Of a stretch of DNA of 64,000 bases, positions 52,981 to 63,566 are shown piece by piece. Both the position numbers and the translations under genes were made by a program. The notes below the pieces were generated by a model. It was not told the DNA's origin. It worked only from the letters and a program-made list of their open reading frames with translations, and did no database searches. Origin of the DNA: Streptomyces tauricus (GTDB lineage: Bacteria; Actinomycetota; Actinomycetes; Streptomycetales; Streptomycetaceae); the NCBI RefSeq assembly GCF_014650955.1, contig NZ_BMVY01000023.1:87646-151645 (forward strand). Direction: 5' to 3'. Numbering within the stretch: the stretch's first letter is position 1; each line of letters opens with the position of its first letter.

Positions 52981-54378
52981 GTGACCGCTGATCTGTCGCA
53001 GCTCGTTAAGGCGTACGACGTACGCGGGGTCGTCCCGGACCAGTGGGACGAGACGCTCGCCGAGCTGTTCGGCGCGGCCTTCGTACAGGTGACGGGAGCG
53101 GACGCGATCGTGACCGGTCACGACATGCGCCCCTCGTCACCGGGCCTGTCCCGGGCCTTCGCGCGCGGCGCGGCGGCCCGCGGTGTCGACGTGACCGAGA
53201 TCGGGCTCTGCTCGACGGACCAGCTGTACTACGCGTCGGGCGCGTTCGACCTCGCGGGTGCGATGTTCACGGCCTCGCACAACCCGGCCCGGTACAACGG
53301 CATCAAGATGTGCCGGGTGGGCGCGGCCCCCGTGGGCCAGGACACCGGCCTGACCGAGATCCGCGAACTGGTGGAATCCTGGCTCGACGCGGGAACCGAG
53401 ACCGCCACGGCCCCGCCTGCTGCGGCCCCGACCGCCACGGCCCAGACGCCGGGCACGATCACGCAGCGCGACACGCTCAAGGACTACGCGGCGCACCTGC
53501 GCGGCCTCGTCGACCTGACCTCGATCCGCCCCCTGAAGGTCGTGGTGGACGCGGGCAACGGCATGGGCGGACACACGGTCCCGACGGTCTTCGCCGGCCT
53601 GCCCCTGACCCTCGTCCCGATGTACTTCGAGCTGGACGGCACGTTCCCGAACCACGAGGCGAACCCGCTGGACCCGGCGAACATCGTCGACCTCCAGAAG
53701 CGCGTCCGGGAGGAGGGGGCCGACCTCGGTATCGCCTTCGACGGCGACGCCGACCGCTGCTTCGTCGTCGACGAGCGCGGCGAGCCGGTCTCCCCGTCCG
53801 CGATCACGGCCCTGGTCGCCGCCCGGGAGCTGGCCAAGCACGGCGGCAAGGGCACGGTCATCCACAACCTGATCACCTCCTGGTCGGTCCCGGAGGTCGT
53901 CCGCGAGCACGGCGGCACGCCGGTACGCACGCGGGTGGGCCACTCCTTCATCAAGGCCGAGATGGCCGCCTCCGGGGCGATCTTCGGCGGTGAGCACTCC
54001 GCGCACTACTACTTCCAGGATTTCTGGAACGCGGACACCGGCATGCTCGCCGCCCTCCACGTCCTGGCGGCCCTCGGCGGCCAGGAGGGCACGCTCTCCG
54101 ACCTCGTCGCCCAGTACGACCGCTACGCCGGTTCGGGCGAGATCAACTCCACGGTCGACGACCAGGGCGCCCGCCTCGCGGCGATCCGGACGGCGTACGA
54201 GGGCCGGGAGGGCATCACCCTCGACGACCTCGACGGCCTCACCGTCACGGCCGCGGACTGGTGGTTCAACGTCCGCCCCTCGAACACGGAACCGCTCCTA
54301 CGCCTGAACGCGGAGGCACGGGACGAGCAGACGATGCAGCGAATCCGCGACGAGGCCCTGACAATAATCAGAGCTTGA
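52981..54378 (+). CDS. manB: Phosphomannomutase/phosphoglucomutase
   Basis: Converts mannose-6-phosphate to mannose-1-phosphate for GDP-mannose synthesis. The 465-aa alpha-D-phosphohexomutase begins LSQLVKAYDVRGVVPDQW; the phosphoserine loop is FTASHNPARYNG with Ser99, the metal loop DGDADR follows, the sugar loop is GGEHSAHYYF, and the phosphate-binding RPSNTEPLLRLNAEA closes. AGGAAGG before GTG 52981 defines the start. With manA and manC in this window it gives a complete route from fructose-6-phosphate to GDP-mannose. Confidence 0.94.
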   Translation: MTADLSQLVKAYDVRGVVPDQWDETLAELFGAAFVQVTGADAIVTGHDMRPSSPGLSRAFARGAAARGVDVTEIGLCSTDQLYYASGAFDLAGAMFTASHNPARYNGIKMCRVGAAPVGQDTGLTEIRELVESWLDAGTETATAPPAAAPTATAQTPGTITQRDTLKDYAAHLRGLVDLTSIRPLKVVVDAGNGMGGHTVPTVFAGLPLTLVPMYFELDGTFPNHEANPLDPANIVDLQKRVREEGADLGIAFDGDADRCFVVDERGEPVSPSAITALVAARELAKHGGKGTVIHNLITSWSVPEVVREHGGTPVRTRVGHSFIKAEMAASGAIFGGEHSAHYYFQDFWNADTGMLAALHVLAALGGQEGTLSDLVAQYDRYAGSGEINSTVDDQGARLAAIRTAYEGREGITLDDLDGLTVTAADWWFNVRPSNTEPLLRLNAEARDEQTMQRIRDEALTIIRA

Positions 54379-54411
54379 GCGCTCCGGGGGCTCCGCCCCC
54401 GAACCCCCGCT

Positions 54412-54463
54412 CCTCAAACGCCGGACGGGCATATATCTTTCAGCCCGTCCGGCGTTTGAGGAC
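54412..54463. terminator. Repeat family B hairpin after manB
   Basis: Left arm CCTCAAACGCCGGACGGGC (54412-54430) and its exact reverse complement (54443-54461) form a 19-bp stem with a 12-base AT-rich loop. It follows manB and probably terminates it. The right arm is identical to the element at 39005-39030. The remaining gap to 54666 is G-rich with other short inverted repeats (for example GCTCCGGGGG/CCCCCGAACC) and no gene. Confidence 0.85.
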
Positions 54464-54666
54464 GAGCGCGTCAGCGCGATTGCGGGGGCGAGGGGGCGCA
54501 GCCCCCATGCGGGGACGATGGGGGTCCCCCCGCTCGAGCGAAGCCGAGAGTGGGGGAGGGTAGGGGCGGCGGGGGCGAACGACCCCCCGCGCCCACCCCC
54601 ACGCAGCGGTACCCTGACCAGGCCACATCACCCCGCGCACCACAACCCCCCCCGAAGGGACCTGAC

Positions 54667-54852
54667 ATGCCGCTGGAAGCCGGCCTCCTGGAGATCCTCG
54701 CCTGCCCGGCCTGCCACGCCCCCCTCAAGGAGGCCTCCGCCGAGGAGCAGGGCCCCGAACTGGTCTGCACGGGCAAGGACTGCGGCCTGGCCTACCCCGT
54801 CCGAGACGACATCCCGGTCCTCCTGGTGGACGAGGCCCGCCGCCCCGCATAA
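54667..54852 (+). CDS. Trm112-family zinc-ribbon protein
   Basis: A 61-aa protein beginning MPLEAGLLEILACPACHAPL. Cys13 and Cys16 plus Cys34 and Cys39 (CTGKDCGLAY) form a zinc-ribbon. The family (YcaR/UPF0434, Trm112) acts as an activating partner of methyltransferases in other organisms; the bacterial role is uncertain. GAAGGGAC upstream of the ATG is a good ribosome site. It lies between manB and the isomerase-like gene on the same strand, consistent with the Rv3256c region as I recall it. Confidence 0.88.
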   Translation: MPLEAGLLEILACPACHAPLKEASAEEQGPELVCTGKDCGLAYPVRDDIPVLLVDEARRPA

Positions 54853-54970
54853 AACCTCGCGGGCCCCAGGCCCAGGCCAAGGCCCCGCCCCGGCCCCCGG
54901 CCCAGGTCCCAGGCCCCAGAAAAGCGACCCCCGCAGAAGCGACCCCGCCAGGCGTCCGGAGGCTGCCACC

Positions 54971-56098
54971 ATGTTCGACGAATCTCTCCTCGACGACCCG
55001 GAGGCGCTGTCCCGCGCGGACCGCCGCGACCTGCTCCGCGGCGCCGCAGAGGCAGGCGCCCGCGTACGCACCGCCGTACGGCACGCCAACGAGGCCGGGA
55101 TCCCCGACCTCAAGCCGGACGGCCGCCCCCGCGCCATCCTGACCGCGGGCCCGGGCCTGGCCGCCACCTGCGTAGCCGACCTGCTCGGCACGCTCGCGGG
55201 CGCCGCCTGCCCCGTCACCCGGCTCACCCCCCGCGGAGTGGCCCCCGCCGCGGGCGCCCTGCTGTGGGAGCTGCCCGGCTGGGCGGGCCCCGTCGACCTG
55301 CTCCTGATCGCCACCCCCGACGGCAGCGAACCCGGCCTCTCGCTCCTCGTCGAGCAGGCCTACCGCCGCGGCCTCACCGTCGTCGCCGTCTGCCCGCCCC
55401 GCAGCCCGCTCACGGACGCGGTCGCCGGCGCCCACGGCCTCTCCGTGCCGATGGCGACCGCCCCGTACGAGCCGCAGGCACCCACCGCCGCCTCGGCCCC
55501 GGGTTCGCTGTGGGCGCTGCTCACCCCGCTGCTCGCGCTGCTCGACCGCACCGGCCTGCTGTCCGCGCCGCCCGACGCCCTGGAGAAGGTCGCCGACCGT
55601 CTCGACCAGGTGGCCGAGCGCTGCGGCCCGGCCATCGCGACGTACAGCAACCCCGCCAAGACACTCGCGTCCGAGCTGGCCGAGGCGCTCCCGGTGATCT
55701 GGACGGAGGGCGATTCCGCGGGCCCCGCGGGCCGCCGCTTCGTCGCGGCCCTGGCCGAACTCGCGGGGCGCCCCGCCCTCACCGCCGAACTGCCCGAGGC
55801 GCTGGCCGCGCACAGCGTCCTCCTCGCGGGCACGCTGGCGGCGGGCGCGGACCCCGACGACTTCTTCCGCGACCGGGTCGAGGAGGCGCAGGTCGTCCAC
55901 GCGCGCGTGGTCCTGCTGCGCGACCGCCCGGCCGGCGGGCGTACCGCCGCCCCGGCCGCCCGCGAACTGGCCCTCAGCCACGACACGGCGATCAGCGAAC
56001 TCGAACCGGAGGAGGGCGGCGACCTGGAAACACTCGCCGAACTGATCGCCGTCACGGATTTCGCCGCCGTTTACCTGGCGCTCGCCTCGACGGCCTGA
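54971..56098 (+). CDS. SIS-domain protein, bifunctional phosphoglucose/phosphomannose isomerase-like
   Basis: A 375-aa protein with sugar-isomerase (SIS) folds. The N-half has AILTAGPGLAATCVADLLGTL and LLIATPDGSEPGLSLLVEQAYRRG, and the C-half has DRLDQVAERCGPAI, LASELAEALPVIW and RRFVAALAELAGRP, as in the PGI/PMI-type proteins next to manA and manB in actinobacteria. It may interconvert phosphohexoses or have another sugar-phosphate role; I see no proof of activity. The ATG at 54971 is chosen. Operon with Trm112 and manA likely (118- and 149-base gaps). Confidence 0.82.
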   Translation: MFDESLLDDPEALSRADRRDLLRGAAEAGARVRTAVRHANEAGIPDLKPDGRPRAILTAGPGLAATCVADLLGTLAGAACPVTRLTPRGVAPAAGALLWELPGWAGPVDLLLIATPDGSEPGLSLLVEQAYRRGLTVVAVCPPRSPLTDAVAGAHGLSVPMATAPYEPQAPTAASAPGSLWALLTPLLALLDRTGLLSAPPDALEKVADRLDQVAERCGPAIATYSNPAKTLASELAEALPVIWTEGDSAGPAGRRFVAALAELAGRPALTAELPEALAAHSVLLAGTLAAGADPDDFFRDRVEEAQVVHARVVLLRDRPAGGRTAAPAARELALSHDTAISELEPEEGGDLETLAELIAVTDFAAVYLALASTA

Positions 56099-56247
56099 CC
56101 TTGAGCAACGCATCCCGCCCGGGCCCCGAAGCCCGGGGGATCAGGACGCGTACCAGCACAAGCTCCAGCACGCGCACGCGAACCAGCACGCGAATCGGCC
56201 ACGTACCGGCCCACGCACCGGCACACGTACGGAGAACAAGACACACC

Positions 56248-57399
56248 ATGGACCGCCTCGACAACACCGTCCGCCCCTACGCCTGGGGCTCCACCACGGC
56301 CATCCCGCGGCTCCTCGGCACCGAGCCGACCGGCGAACCGCAGGCCGAGATGTGGATGGGCGCCCACCCGGGCGCGCCCTCACGCACCCCCCGCGGCCCG
56401 CTCACCGACGTGATCGCCGCGGCCCCCGAGCGTGAACTGGGCACCGAGGCGGTCGCGAAGTTCGGCCCGCGCCTCCCGTTCCTGCTGAAGATCCTCGCCG
56501 CGGGCGCCCCCCTCTCCCTCCAGGTGCACCCCGACCTGACCCAGGCCAAGGAGGGCTACGAGGACGAGGAGCGCCGCGGTGTTCCGGTCGACGCACCGCA
56601 CCGCAACTACAAGGACGCCAACCACAAGCCCGAACTCATCTGCGCGCTCACGGAGTTCGACGGCCTGTGCGGCTTCCGCGCCCCGCTGGAGGCCGCCGCA
56701 CTGCTCTCGGCCCTGGAGGTCGACTCCCTCAAGCCGTACGTCGACCTGCTGCACGCGCACCCCGAAGAGGCCGCGCTGCGCGAGGTGCTGACCGCAGTAC
56801 TTACCGCCGACCCCGAGCTGATGGCGACCACGGTCACCGAGGCCGCCGCGGCCTGCGCCCGGCTCGGCGGCGCCCACGCCCCGTACGCCTCGATCGCCCA
56901 CCACTACCCCGGCGACCCGGGTGTCATCGCCGCGATGCTCCTCAACTACGTACAACTGCAGCCCGGCGAGGCCCTGTTCCTCGGCGCCGGTGTGCCGCAC
57001 GCGTATCTGAACGGCCTCGGCGTCGAGATCATGGCCAACTCCGACAACGTGCTGCGCTGCGGACTCACCCCCAAGCACGTCGACGTCCCCGAACTCCTGC
57101 GGATCGTCCGCTTCGAGGCGGGCGACCCGGGCGTACTGCGCCCCGAGGCATCCCCGGACGGCGAGGAGGTCTACGAGACCCCCATCGACGAGTTCCGCCT
57201 CTCCCGGTACGTCCTCCCGGCGGGCGGGCCCGGCCGCGACCTCACCCGCCGCACCCCGCAGATCCTGCTGTGCACCGCGGGCTCCGTACGGACGGGCGAC
57301 ATCACGCTCGTTCCGGGCGGATCCGTGTTCGTACCGGCGGACGAAAAGGTGGAAGTCTCCGGAAGCGGGACGATTTTCCGGGCCACCGTCGTCATCTGA
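56248..57399 (+). CDS. manA: Mannose-6-phosphate isomerase, class I
   Basis: Zinc enzyme interconverting fructose-6-phosphate and mannose-6-phosphate, 383 aa. YAWGSTTAIPRLLG at the start, zinc-ligand segment LQVHPDLTQAKEGYEDE, and GAGVPHAYLNGLGVEIMANSDNVLRCGLTPK are the family signature. GGAG upstream of ATG 56248 fits. It provides mannose-6-phosphate for manB. The 149-base gap after the SIS gene has Arg/Thr-like CACG repeats but no hairpin. Confidence 0.95.
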   Translation: MDRLDNTVRPYAWGSTTAIPRLLGTEPTGEPQAEMWMGAHPGAPSRTPRGPLTDVIAAAPERELGTEAVAKFGPRLPFLLKILAAGAPLSLQVHPDLTQAKEGYEDEERRGVPVDAPHRNYKDANHKPELICALTEFDGLCGFRAPLEAAALLSALEVDSLKPYVDLLHAHPEEAALREVLTAVLTADPELMATTVTEAAAACARLGGAHAPYASIAHHYPGDPGVIAAMLLNYVQLQPGEALFLGAGVPHAYLNGLGVEIMANSDNVLRCGLTPKHVDVPELLRIVRFEAGDPGVLRPEASPDGEEVYETPIDEFRLSRYVLPAGGPGRDLTRRTPQILLCTAGSVRTGDITLVPGGSVFVPADEKVEVSGSGTIFRATVVI

Positions 57400-57491
57400 G
57401 GCAATCACCCGGCACCACTGTGGCGGCCCGGCGCTCCGGGGCCGGTCCGGGCTGCAACAATGGCCCACCGCAAAGGGCAGGCAAAATGCGG

Positions 57492-57586
57492 GACGGCGGC
57501 CTGACGGCGGCCTGACGGCGGCCGACCGGGGCAGCCGGGTGACAGACGAATGCCAGACGAGTGGCAGACGAGCGGCAGACGAAGGG
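57492..57586. repeat. Two different 11-bp tandem repeats before the CDF transporter
   Basis: GACGGCGGCCT occurs three times (57492, 57503, 57514), and an 11-bp unit of the form CAGACGARYGG occurs four times (57543, 57554, 57565, 57576). The second array ends 13 bases before the transporter ATG, overlapping its leader. Both have the same 11-base period. Confidence 0.88.
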
Positions 57587-57599
57587 ACATCGGGAACAC

Positions 57600-58577
57600 A
57601 TGAGCGCGTCAGGCGGCACCAAGGCGATCGTGGCGGCACTCGCCGCCAACCTCGCGATCGCGGTAGCGAAGTTCGTGGCGTTCCTCTTCAGTGGATCGTC
57701 GTCGATGCTCGCCGAGTCCGTGCACTCGCTCGCCGACTCCGGCAACCAGGGACTGCTGCTCCTCGGCGGCAAGAAGGCCAAGCGCGAGGCGACCCCGCAA
57801 CACCCCTTCGGCTACGGCCGCGAGCGCTACATCTACGCCTTCCTCGTCTCGATCGTCCTCTTCTCGGTCGGCGGCATGTTCGCGATCTACGAGGGCTACG
57901 AGAAGATCAAGCACCCGCACGAGATCGAGCACTGGTACTGGCCGGTGGGCGTTCTCGTCTTCGCGATCATCGCCGAGACCTTCTCCTTCCGGACGGCCAT
58001 CAAGGAGTCCAACCACACGCGCGGCAAGCAGTCCTGGAAGGACTTCGTACGGCACGCCAAGGCGCCCGAGCTGCCCGTCGTCCTCCTGGAGGACCTGGGC
58101 GCGCTGGTCGGTCTGATCCTCGCGCTCGGCGGCGTGGGCCTGGCCCTGGCCACCGGCGACGGCGTCTGGGACGGCATCGGCACCCTCTGCATCGGCGTCC
58201 TGCTCATCGTCATCGCGATCGTCCTCGCCGTCGAGACCAAGTCGCTGCTCCTGGGCGAGGCCGCCGGCATCGAGGCGGTCCACAAGATCGAGGCCGCGAT
58301 CGTCGACGGCGACACGGTCACCGGCATCATCCACATGCGTACGCTCCACCTCGGCCCCGAGGAACTGCTGGTCGCCGCGAAGATCGCCGTGGAGCACGAC
58401 GACACGGCCGCCGAGGTCGCCTCGGCCATCGACGCCGCCGAGGCCCGTATCCGCGAGGCCGTCCCGATCGCCCGCGTCATCTACCTCGAACCAGACATCT
58501 ACAACGAGTCCGAGGCCGCGAAGGGCGCCGACCCGCTGGCCTCGCCGGGCGGCCCGGCACCGGCCACCGAACACTGA
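57600..58577 (+). CDS. Cation diffusion facilitator (CDF) family transporter
   Basis: Divalent metal exporter of 325 aa with six predicted helices. The metal-site helix shows AESVHSLADSGNQ and the second LLEDLGALVGLIL; the C-terminal cytoplasmic domain (about 235-300) has MRTLHLGPEELLVAAKI. Likely substrate Zn, Fe or Co is not predictable. ATG 57600 is used; the in-frame GTG at 57561 lies inside the tandem repeat. It ends at a strong terminator hairpin. Confidence 0.92.
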   Translation: MSASGGTKAIVAALAANLAIAVAKFVAFLFSGSSSMLAESVHSLADSGNQGLLLLGGKKAKREATPQHPFGYGRERYIYAFLVSIVLFSVGGMFAIYEGYEKIKHPHEIEHWYWPVGVLVFAIIAETFSFRTAIKESNHTRGKQSWKDFVRHAKAPELPVVLLEDLGALVGLILALGGVGLALATGDGVWDGIGTLCIGVLLIVIAIVLAVETKSLLLGEAAGIEAVHKIEAAIVDGDTVTGIIHMRTLHLGPEELLVAAKIAVEHDDTAAEVASAIDAAEARIREAVPIARVIYLEPDIYNESEAAKGADPLASPGGPAPATEH

Positions 58578-58604
58578 CCCCCGCACGACGCCCGACCTGT
58601 CCGT

Positions 58605-58649
58605 ACGCGACTGGGGCCCGCCGAACACTTCGGCGGGCCCCAGTCGCGT
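58605..58649 (+). terminator. Terminator hairpin, 21-bp perfect stem
   Basis: Arms at 58605-58625 and 58629-58649 are perfect complements with a 3-base loop, directly after the CDF gene. The remaining 330 bases to ahcY show a CTGCTCCGATCGG-rich segment with TAGATT at 58788-58793 as a possible -10, and no riboswitch that I can recognise. Confidence 0.88.
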
Positions 58650-58983
58650 AGCCCTCCGCGTCCACCGGCTTCCACGACAGCAGCGCCAGAATCCGCAGGG
58701 GTTGCCACCTCTCTCCCGACGCGCCGGACACTCGAAATCCGCTTGATCTGTTCGCAGGCGGACTGGGGCCCACTGCTCCGATCGGTGTAGATTCGTAACC
58801 GAGCCAGACGTCGCTGCTGATGGCGGTCGGGCGGCCCCACGGGCCGGCCGAGGGAGAGAGGGCCTCCGACGGACTGCGCTGCGCAAGGCACCGGGCATTC
58901 GTGTGCCCCGTGGGCGCACACCGTGCCCGCCGCCGCGCAGACCAGCCGAAACCGACCTCGCCCCAACCCGAGGAGCAGCTCGC

Positions 58984-60441
<1,458 letters not shown>

Positions 60442-60467
60442 GCCCAGCGCTCACACCACGGTTGTCA

Positions 60468-60499
60468 GCAGGCCCCCGTCCTCACCGGCGGGGGCCTGC
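60468..60499 (+). terminator. Terminator hairpin after ahcY
   Basis: GCAGGCCCCCG (60468-60478) and its complement (60489-60499) form an 11-bp perfect stem with a 10-base loop. Confidence 0.82.
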
Positions 60500-60523
60500 C
60501 CCCTATCGAGAACCCGAGCCACC

Positions 60524-61168
60524 ATGCCCCGCGGCCGATATTCGCTCCATGACCCGCACGACCACACCCCCCTCGCCGAAGAACGGTTCCACTGCGCGCC
60601 CGGCCCCTCCGGCTGGCGCTACGTCTCCCAACTGACCACCCCTACCGGCACGGGGCCCGAGGGAGCCGCACGACAAGGCACCCCCGCCGGTTCCGTCGAC
60701 CTCGCCCTCGACGACCGCGGCCGCCCCATCCGCCTCGAACTCCACGCGTCGGGCTGGCAGGTCCGCGCCGCCGCCCTCGACGGCGTCACCTGGGTCCGCA
60801 CCGACCCCACCGGAGATCACGCCACCGAAGGCAATGTCCGCGCCCACGCCTTCACCGGCTCGTCCCCCGCCTTCCTCGTCGCCACCGCACGTCTGCTGCG
60901 CCTCACCCCCGATGCCTCCGCCACACGCGTACGCCTCGTCGCCTTCACGGACCCGGTCCTCGCCCCGCGCACCCTCGACCAGTCCTGGGCCCTGATCACG
61001 AGAGAAGCACACGCCACTGACAACGGCCCCCTGACCGTGGAGGAATACCAGGTCACAGCTCTGGACACCGGTGAACAGCACACCGTGCACCTGTCCGGCG
61101 ACGTGGTTCTCTCCGCCCCCGGCATCGAGCTCGAAGACCTCGAATCACCGCCGTCGGTCTTCACCTGA
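60524..61168 (+). CDS. Conserved hypothetical protein (214 aa)
   Basis: An intact 214-codon frame with the same codon bias as neighbouring genes, beginning MPRGRYSLHDPHDHTPLAEERF. The composition suggests an all-beta fold (VDLALDDRGRPIRLELHASGWQVRAAALD; PLTVEEYQVTALDTGEQHTVHLSGD) similar in outline to putative glycolipid-binding proteins, but I cannot name the family with confidence. No signal peptide or membrane helix is apparent. It follows the ahcY terminator by 24 bases and is convergent with the RDD gene. Confidence 0.75.
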   Translation: MPRGRYSLHDPHDHTPLAEERFHCAPGPSGWRYVSQLTTPTGTGPEGAARQGTPAGSVDLALDDRGRPIRLELHASGWQVRAAALDGVTWVRTDPTGDHATEGNVRAHAFTGSSPAFLVATARLLRLTPDASATRVRLVAFTDPVLAPRTLDQSWALITREAHATDNGPLTVEEYQVTALDTGEQHTVHLSGDVVLSAPGIELEDLESPPSVFT

Positions 61169-61233
61169 CGCCGGTGTTCAGTGCCTGTGCCGGTGCTGCC
61201 GCCGCGCGCAGGCCGGGATCGGCCGTGCGGTGC

Positions 61234-62349
61234 TCAGGCGGGTGGGGCGAACCCGGTGGCGGGGCGCTCCGCCTCGGTCTCCCGCACGGCCGGAGGCACC
61301 GGCGCATCCGCCGGGACCACCGGGGGTGCCGCAGGCGGGGGAGCCACCGGGTGGACGGGAGCCTGGTACGGCCCCGGCATAGGGGCCGGGAACGCCTGAC
61401 CCTGAACCGGCTGGCTCTGAAACGGTCCGGGCGCCGGACCGGAGAGGACGGGACCGGAGAGGACTGGGCCGGAGGGGACGGGGCCGGAGGGGACGGGGCC
61501 GTACACCGGAGCCTGGTGCTGCACCGGGCCGTACGGCATGCCGGGACCGCCCCCACCCGGATATCCGCCCCGACTGTCGCCGGATCCGGCACCGGCAGCT
61601 CCGCCGCCGAACGCCCGCCGCGCCTCCCGCGCCTGCCGTTCCTGCATCACGGCCGCCAGGAACGCCGCCGGCGGAACACCGGGAGGCGCCGGAGTGCCGG
61701 TGCGCTCGGCGACATCGTTCGCGAGCCGCTCCGCCATCGCCCACCCGACCTGCGGGTCCAGCTGCTGCATCCGCGTCAGGTACTGCCGGACGGCCAGCCA
61801 CAGCGCGTCCGGAACCCCGGACAGGTCAAGTCCGGAGAACCGCCCCGACAGCCAGGGCGGCGGAGGAGGGAGAAAGGGCGTACGTCCGGTGGGAATCCGT
61901 TCCCGCACGACGAGGGTTCCGGCGAACACATCACCGAGCCGCCGCCCCCGCGCCGACACGAGCGAGGCGATGCACGCCACGACCCCGAACGTCATCAGGA
62001 TCTCGACCACACCGACCGCTCCACGCACCAGCGCGTGCCGGAACCGGATGGGCCCGCCGTCGTCCCGCACCACGCGCAGCCCGCACGCCATCTTCCCCAG
62101 AGAACGCCCATGGCTGAGCGTCTCGACGGCGATCGGCCCGCCCACCAGCAGAAGAAGGAACGCGGCGATCGCCACGGCCATCTGCGCCGCCTCGTCGAGC
62201 GCGGCCGTGGACACGGCCAGGGCGATCATCACGACCACATAGGCGGTCACCGACACCACCAGGTCGAGCACCACGGCCAGTGCCCGGCTCGGCAGCTTCG
62301 CGGGGCGCAGTTCCAGCGCCACCGCCTCGCCCGTCACAAGCTCACTCAC
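61234..62349 (-). CDS. RDD-family membrane protein
   Basis: A 371-aa protein. Residues about 10-165 form the RDD domain: LELRPAKLPSRALAVVLDLV with the Arg/Asp pair, three helices and SLGKMACGLRVVRDDGG, GRRLGDVFAGTLVV. After about residue 190 there is a cytosolic segment (LTRMQQLDPQVGWAMAERLANDV) and a long proline/glycine/serine-rich tail with PSGP repeats. GGAAGGA just before GTG 62349 sets the start. It is divergent from the SpoIIM-family gene, a pairing common in actinobacteria. Confidence 0.9.
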   Translation of the reverse strand: MSELVTGEAVALELRPAKLPSRALAVVLDLVVSVTAYVVVMIALAVSTAALDEAAQMAVAIAAFLLLLVGGPIAVETLSHGRSLGKMACGLRVVRDDGGPIRFRHALVRGAVGVVEILMTFGVVACIASLVSARGRRLGDVFAGTLVVRERIPTGRTPFLPPPPPWLSGRFSGLDLSGVPDALWLAVRQYLTRMQQLDPQVGWAMAERLANDVAERTGTPAPPGVPPAAFLAAVMQERQAREARRAFGGGAAGAGSGDSRGGYPGGGGPGMPYGPVQHQAPVYGPVPSGPVPSGPVLSGPVLSGPAPGPFQSQPVQGQAFPAPMPGPYQAPVHPVAPPPAAPPVVPADAPVPPAVRETEAERPATGFAPPA

Positions 62350-62476
62350 GCCCGCCGTCCTTCCCCGAACTGCCTTGAGAACAGCCAGTCTGCCAAGCTG
62401 AGGCAGATCACGCCGCAGTGCGACAAGCTGACCACACGACGAGCACAAGACGAGCAGCCGAGGAGCAGCCAACCCG

Positions 62477-63484
62477 ATGGACCTCGATGTCTTCGTGTCC
62501 GCCCACCGGGCGGAGTGGGACCGGCTCGACGCACTCCTCCGACGCCGGCGCCGTCTCACCGGAGCGGAGGCCGACGAACTCGTCGCCCTCTACCAGCGCA
62601 CGGCGACCCATCTCTCCCTGATCCAGTCCAGCGCCCCGGACCCCCAGCTCACCGGCCGCCTGAGTCAACTGGTGGCCCGCGCGCGCAGTGCCGTGACAGG
62701 CACCCGCCGCGCCTCCTGGCGAGACGTCACCCGCTTCCTCACCCAGGGCTTCCCCGCGGCGGTCTACAGGGCACGCCACTGGTGGGTCCCGACCGCGCTC
62801 CTGTCCACCGCGCTGGCGGTCCTCCTGGGGTGGTGGATCGGCACCCACCCCGAGGTCCAGTCCTCGATCGCGGCGCCCGCCGAGCTACGGGAGCTCACAC
62901 GCCCCGGCGGCCAGTACGAGACGTACTACTCCAGCCACCCGGCGGCGTCCTTCGCCGCCCAGGTATGGACGAACAACGCCCAGGCGGCCGCGATGTGCCT
63001 GGTACTCGGTGCCTTCTTGTGCCTGCCGGTCGTCTGGATCCTCTTCCAGAACATGCTCAACGTGGGGGTCGGCATCGGGCTGATGTCCTCGGCGGGCCGC
63101 CTGGACACCTTCCTCGGCCTGATACTCCCGCACGGCCTCCTGGAGCTGACCGCCGTCTTCGTGGCGGCCGGCACCGGGCTGCGCCTCGGCTGGACGGTCA
63201 TCGACCCGGGCCCCCGCACCCGTCGAGCGGCCTTCGCGGAGGAAGGCCGTGCCGCCCTGGGCATGGCGATAGGCCTCGCCCTGGTCCTCTTCGTCTCCGG
63301 CGCCATCGAAGGCTTCGTCACCCCCTCCGGCCTCCCGACCTGGGCCCGCATCGGCATAGGCATAGCCGCCGAACTGCTCTTCCTCGCCTACGTCTACGTC
63401 CTGGGCGGCCGAGCCGTGCGGGCCGGAGAGACGGGCGACGTGGAGGAAGCCGAGCGCAGCGCCGCGGTACCGACCGCGGCCTGA
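62477..63484 (+). CDS. SpoIIM-family (DUF95) membrane protein
   Basis: A 335-aa protein with a soluble N-terminal helical region (about 1-85: DVFVSAHRAEWDRLDALLRRR) and about five hydrophobic helices (VPTALLSTALAVLLGWWIG; VLGAFLCLPVVWILFQNMLN; LILPHGLLELTAVFVAAGTGL). The family is named after Bacillus SpoIIM, but in actinobacteria the role is not settled. Partner RDD gene is divergent. It is the last gene before an rRNA operon leader. Confidence 0.9.
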   Translation: MDLDVFVSAHRAEWDRLDALLRRRRRLTGAEADELVALYQRTATHLSLIQSSAPDPQLTGRLSQLVARARSAVTGTRRASWRDVTRFLTQGFPAAVYRARHWWVPTALLSTALAVLLGWWIGTHPEVQSSIAAPAELRELTRPGGQYETYYSSHPAASFAAQVWTNNAQAAAMCLVLGAFLCLPVVWILFQNMLNVGVGIGLMSSAGRLDTFLGLILPHGLLELTAVFVAAGTGLRLGWTVIDPGPRTRRAAFAEEGRAALGMAIGLALVLFVSGAIEGFVTPSGLPTWARIGIGIAAELLFLAYVYVLGGRAVRAGETGDVEEAERSAAVPTAA

Positions 63485-63537
63485 TGTGCAGGCACCCCGA
63501 TCAGGCTGCTAGTCTCCTCTTCGCCCCACAAAAACCG

Positions 63538-63566
63538 TTGACACGGGACGTGTGGGGAGGTAGATT
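63538..63566 (+). promoter_or_regulatory. Strong promoter upstream of an rRNA operon
   Basis: TTGACA (63538-63543), exactly 17 bases, then TAGATT (63561-63566). This near-consensus promoter faces the leader described next. Further possible -10 elements such as TAAGGT around 63816 suggest additional tandem promoters, as in other Streptomyces rrn operons. Confidence 0.75.

Noticed and set aside
58650..58983. S-adenosylhomocysteine riboswitch before ahcY
   Set aside because: The CCGAGGAGC element before the ATG is explained by the Shine-Dalgarno; I could not find the remaining conserved core.
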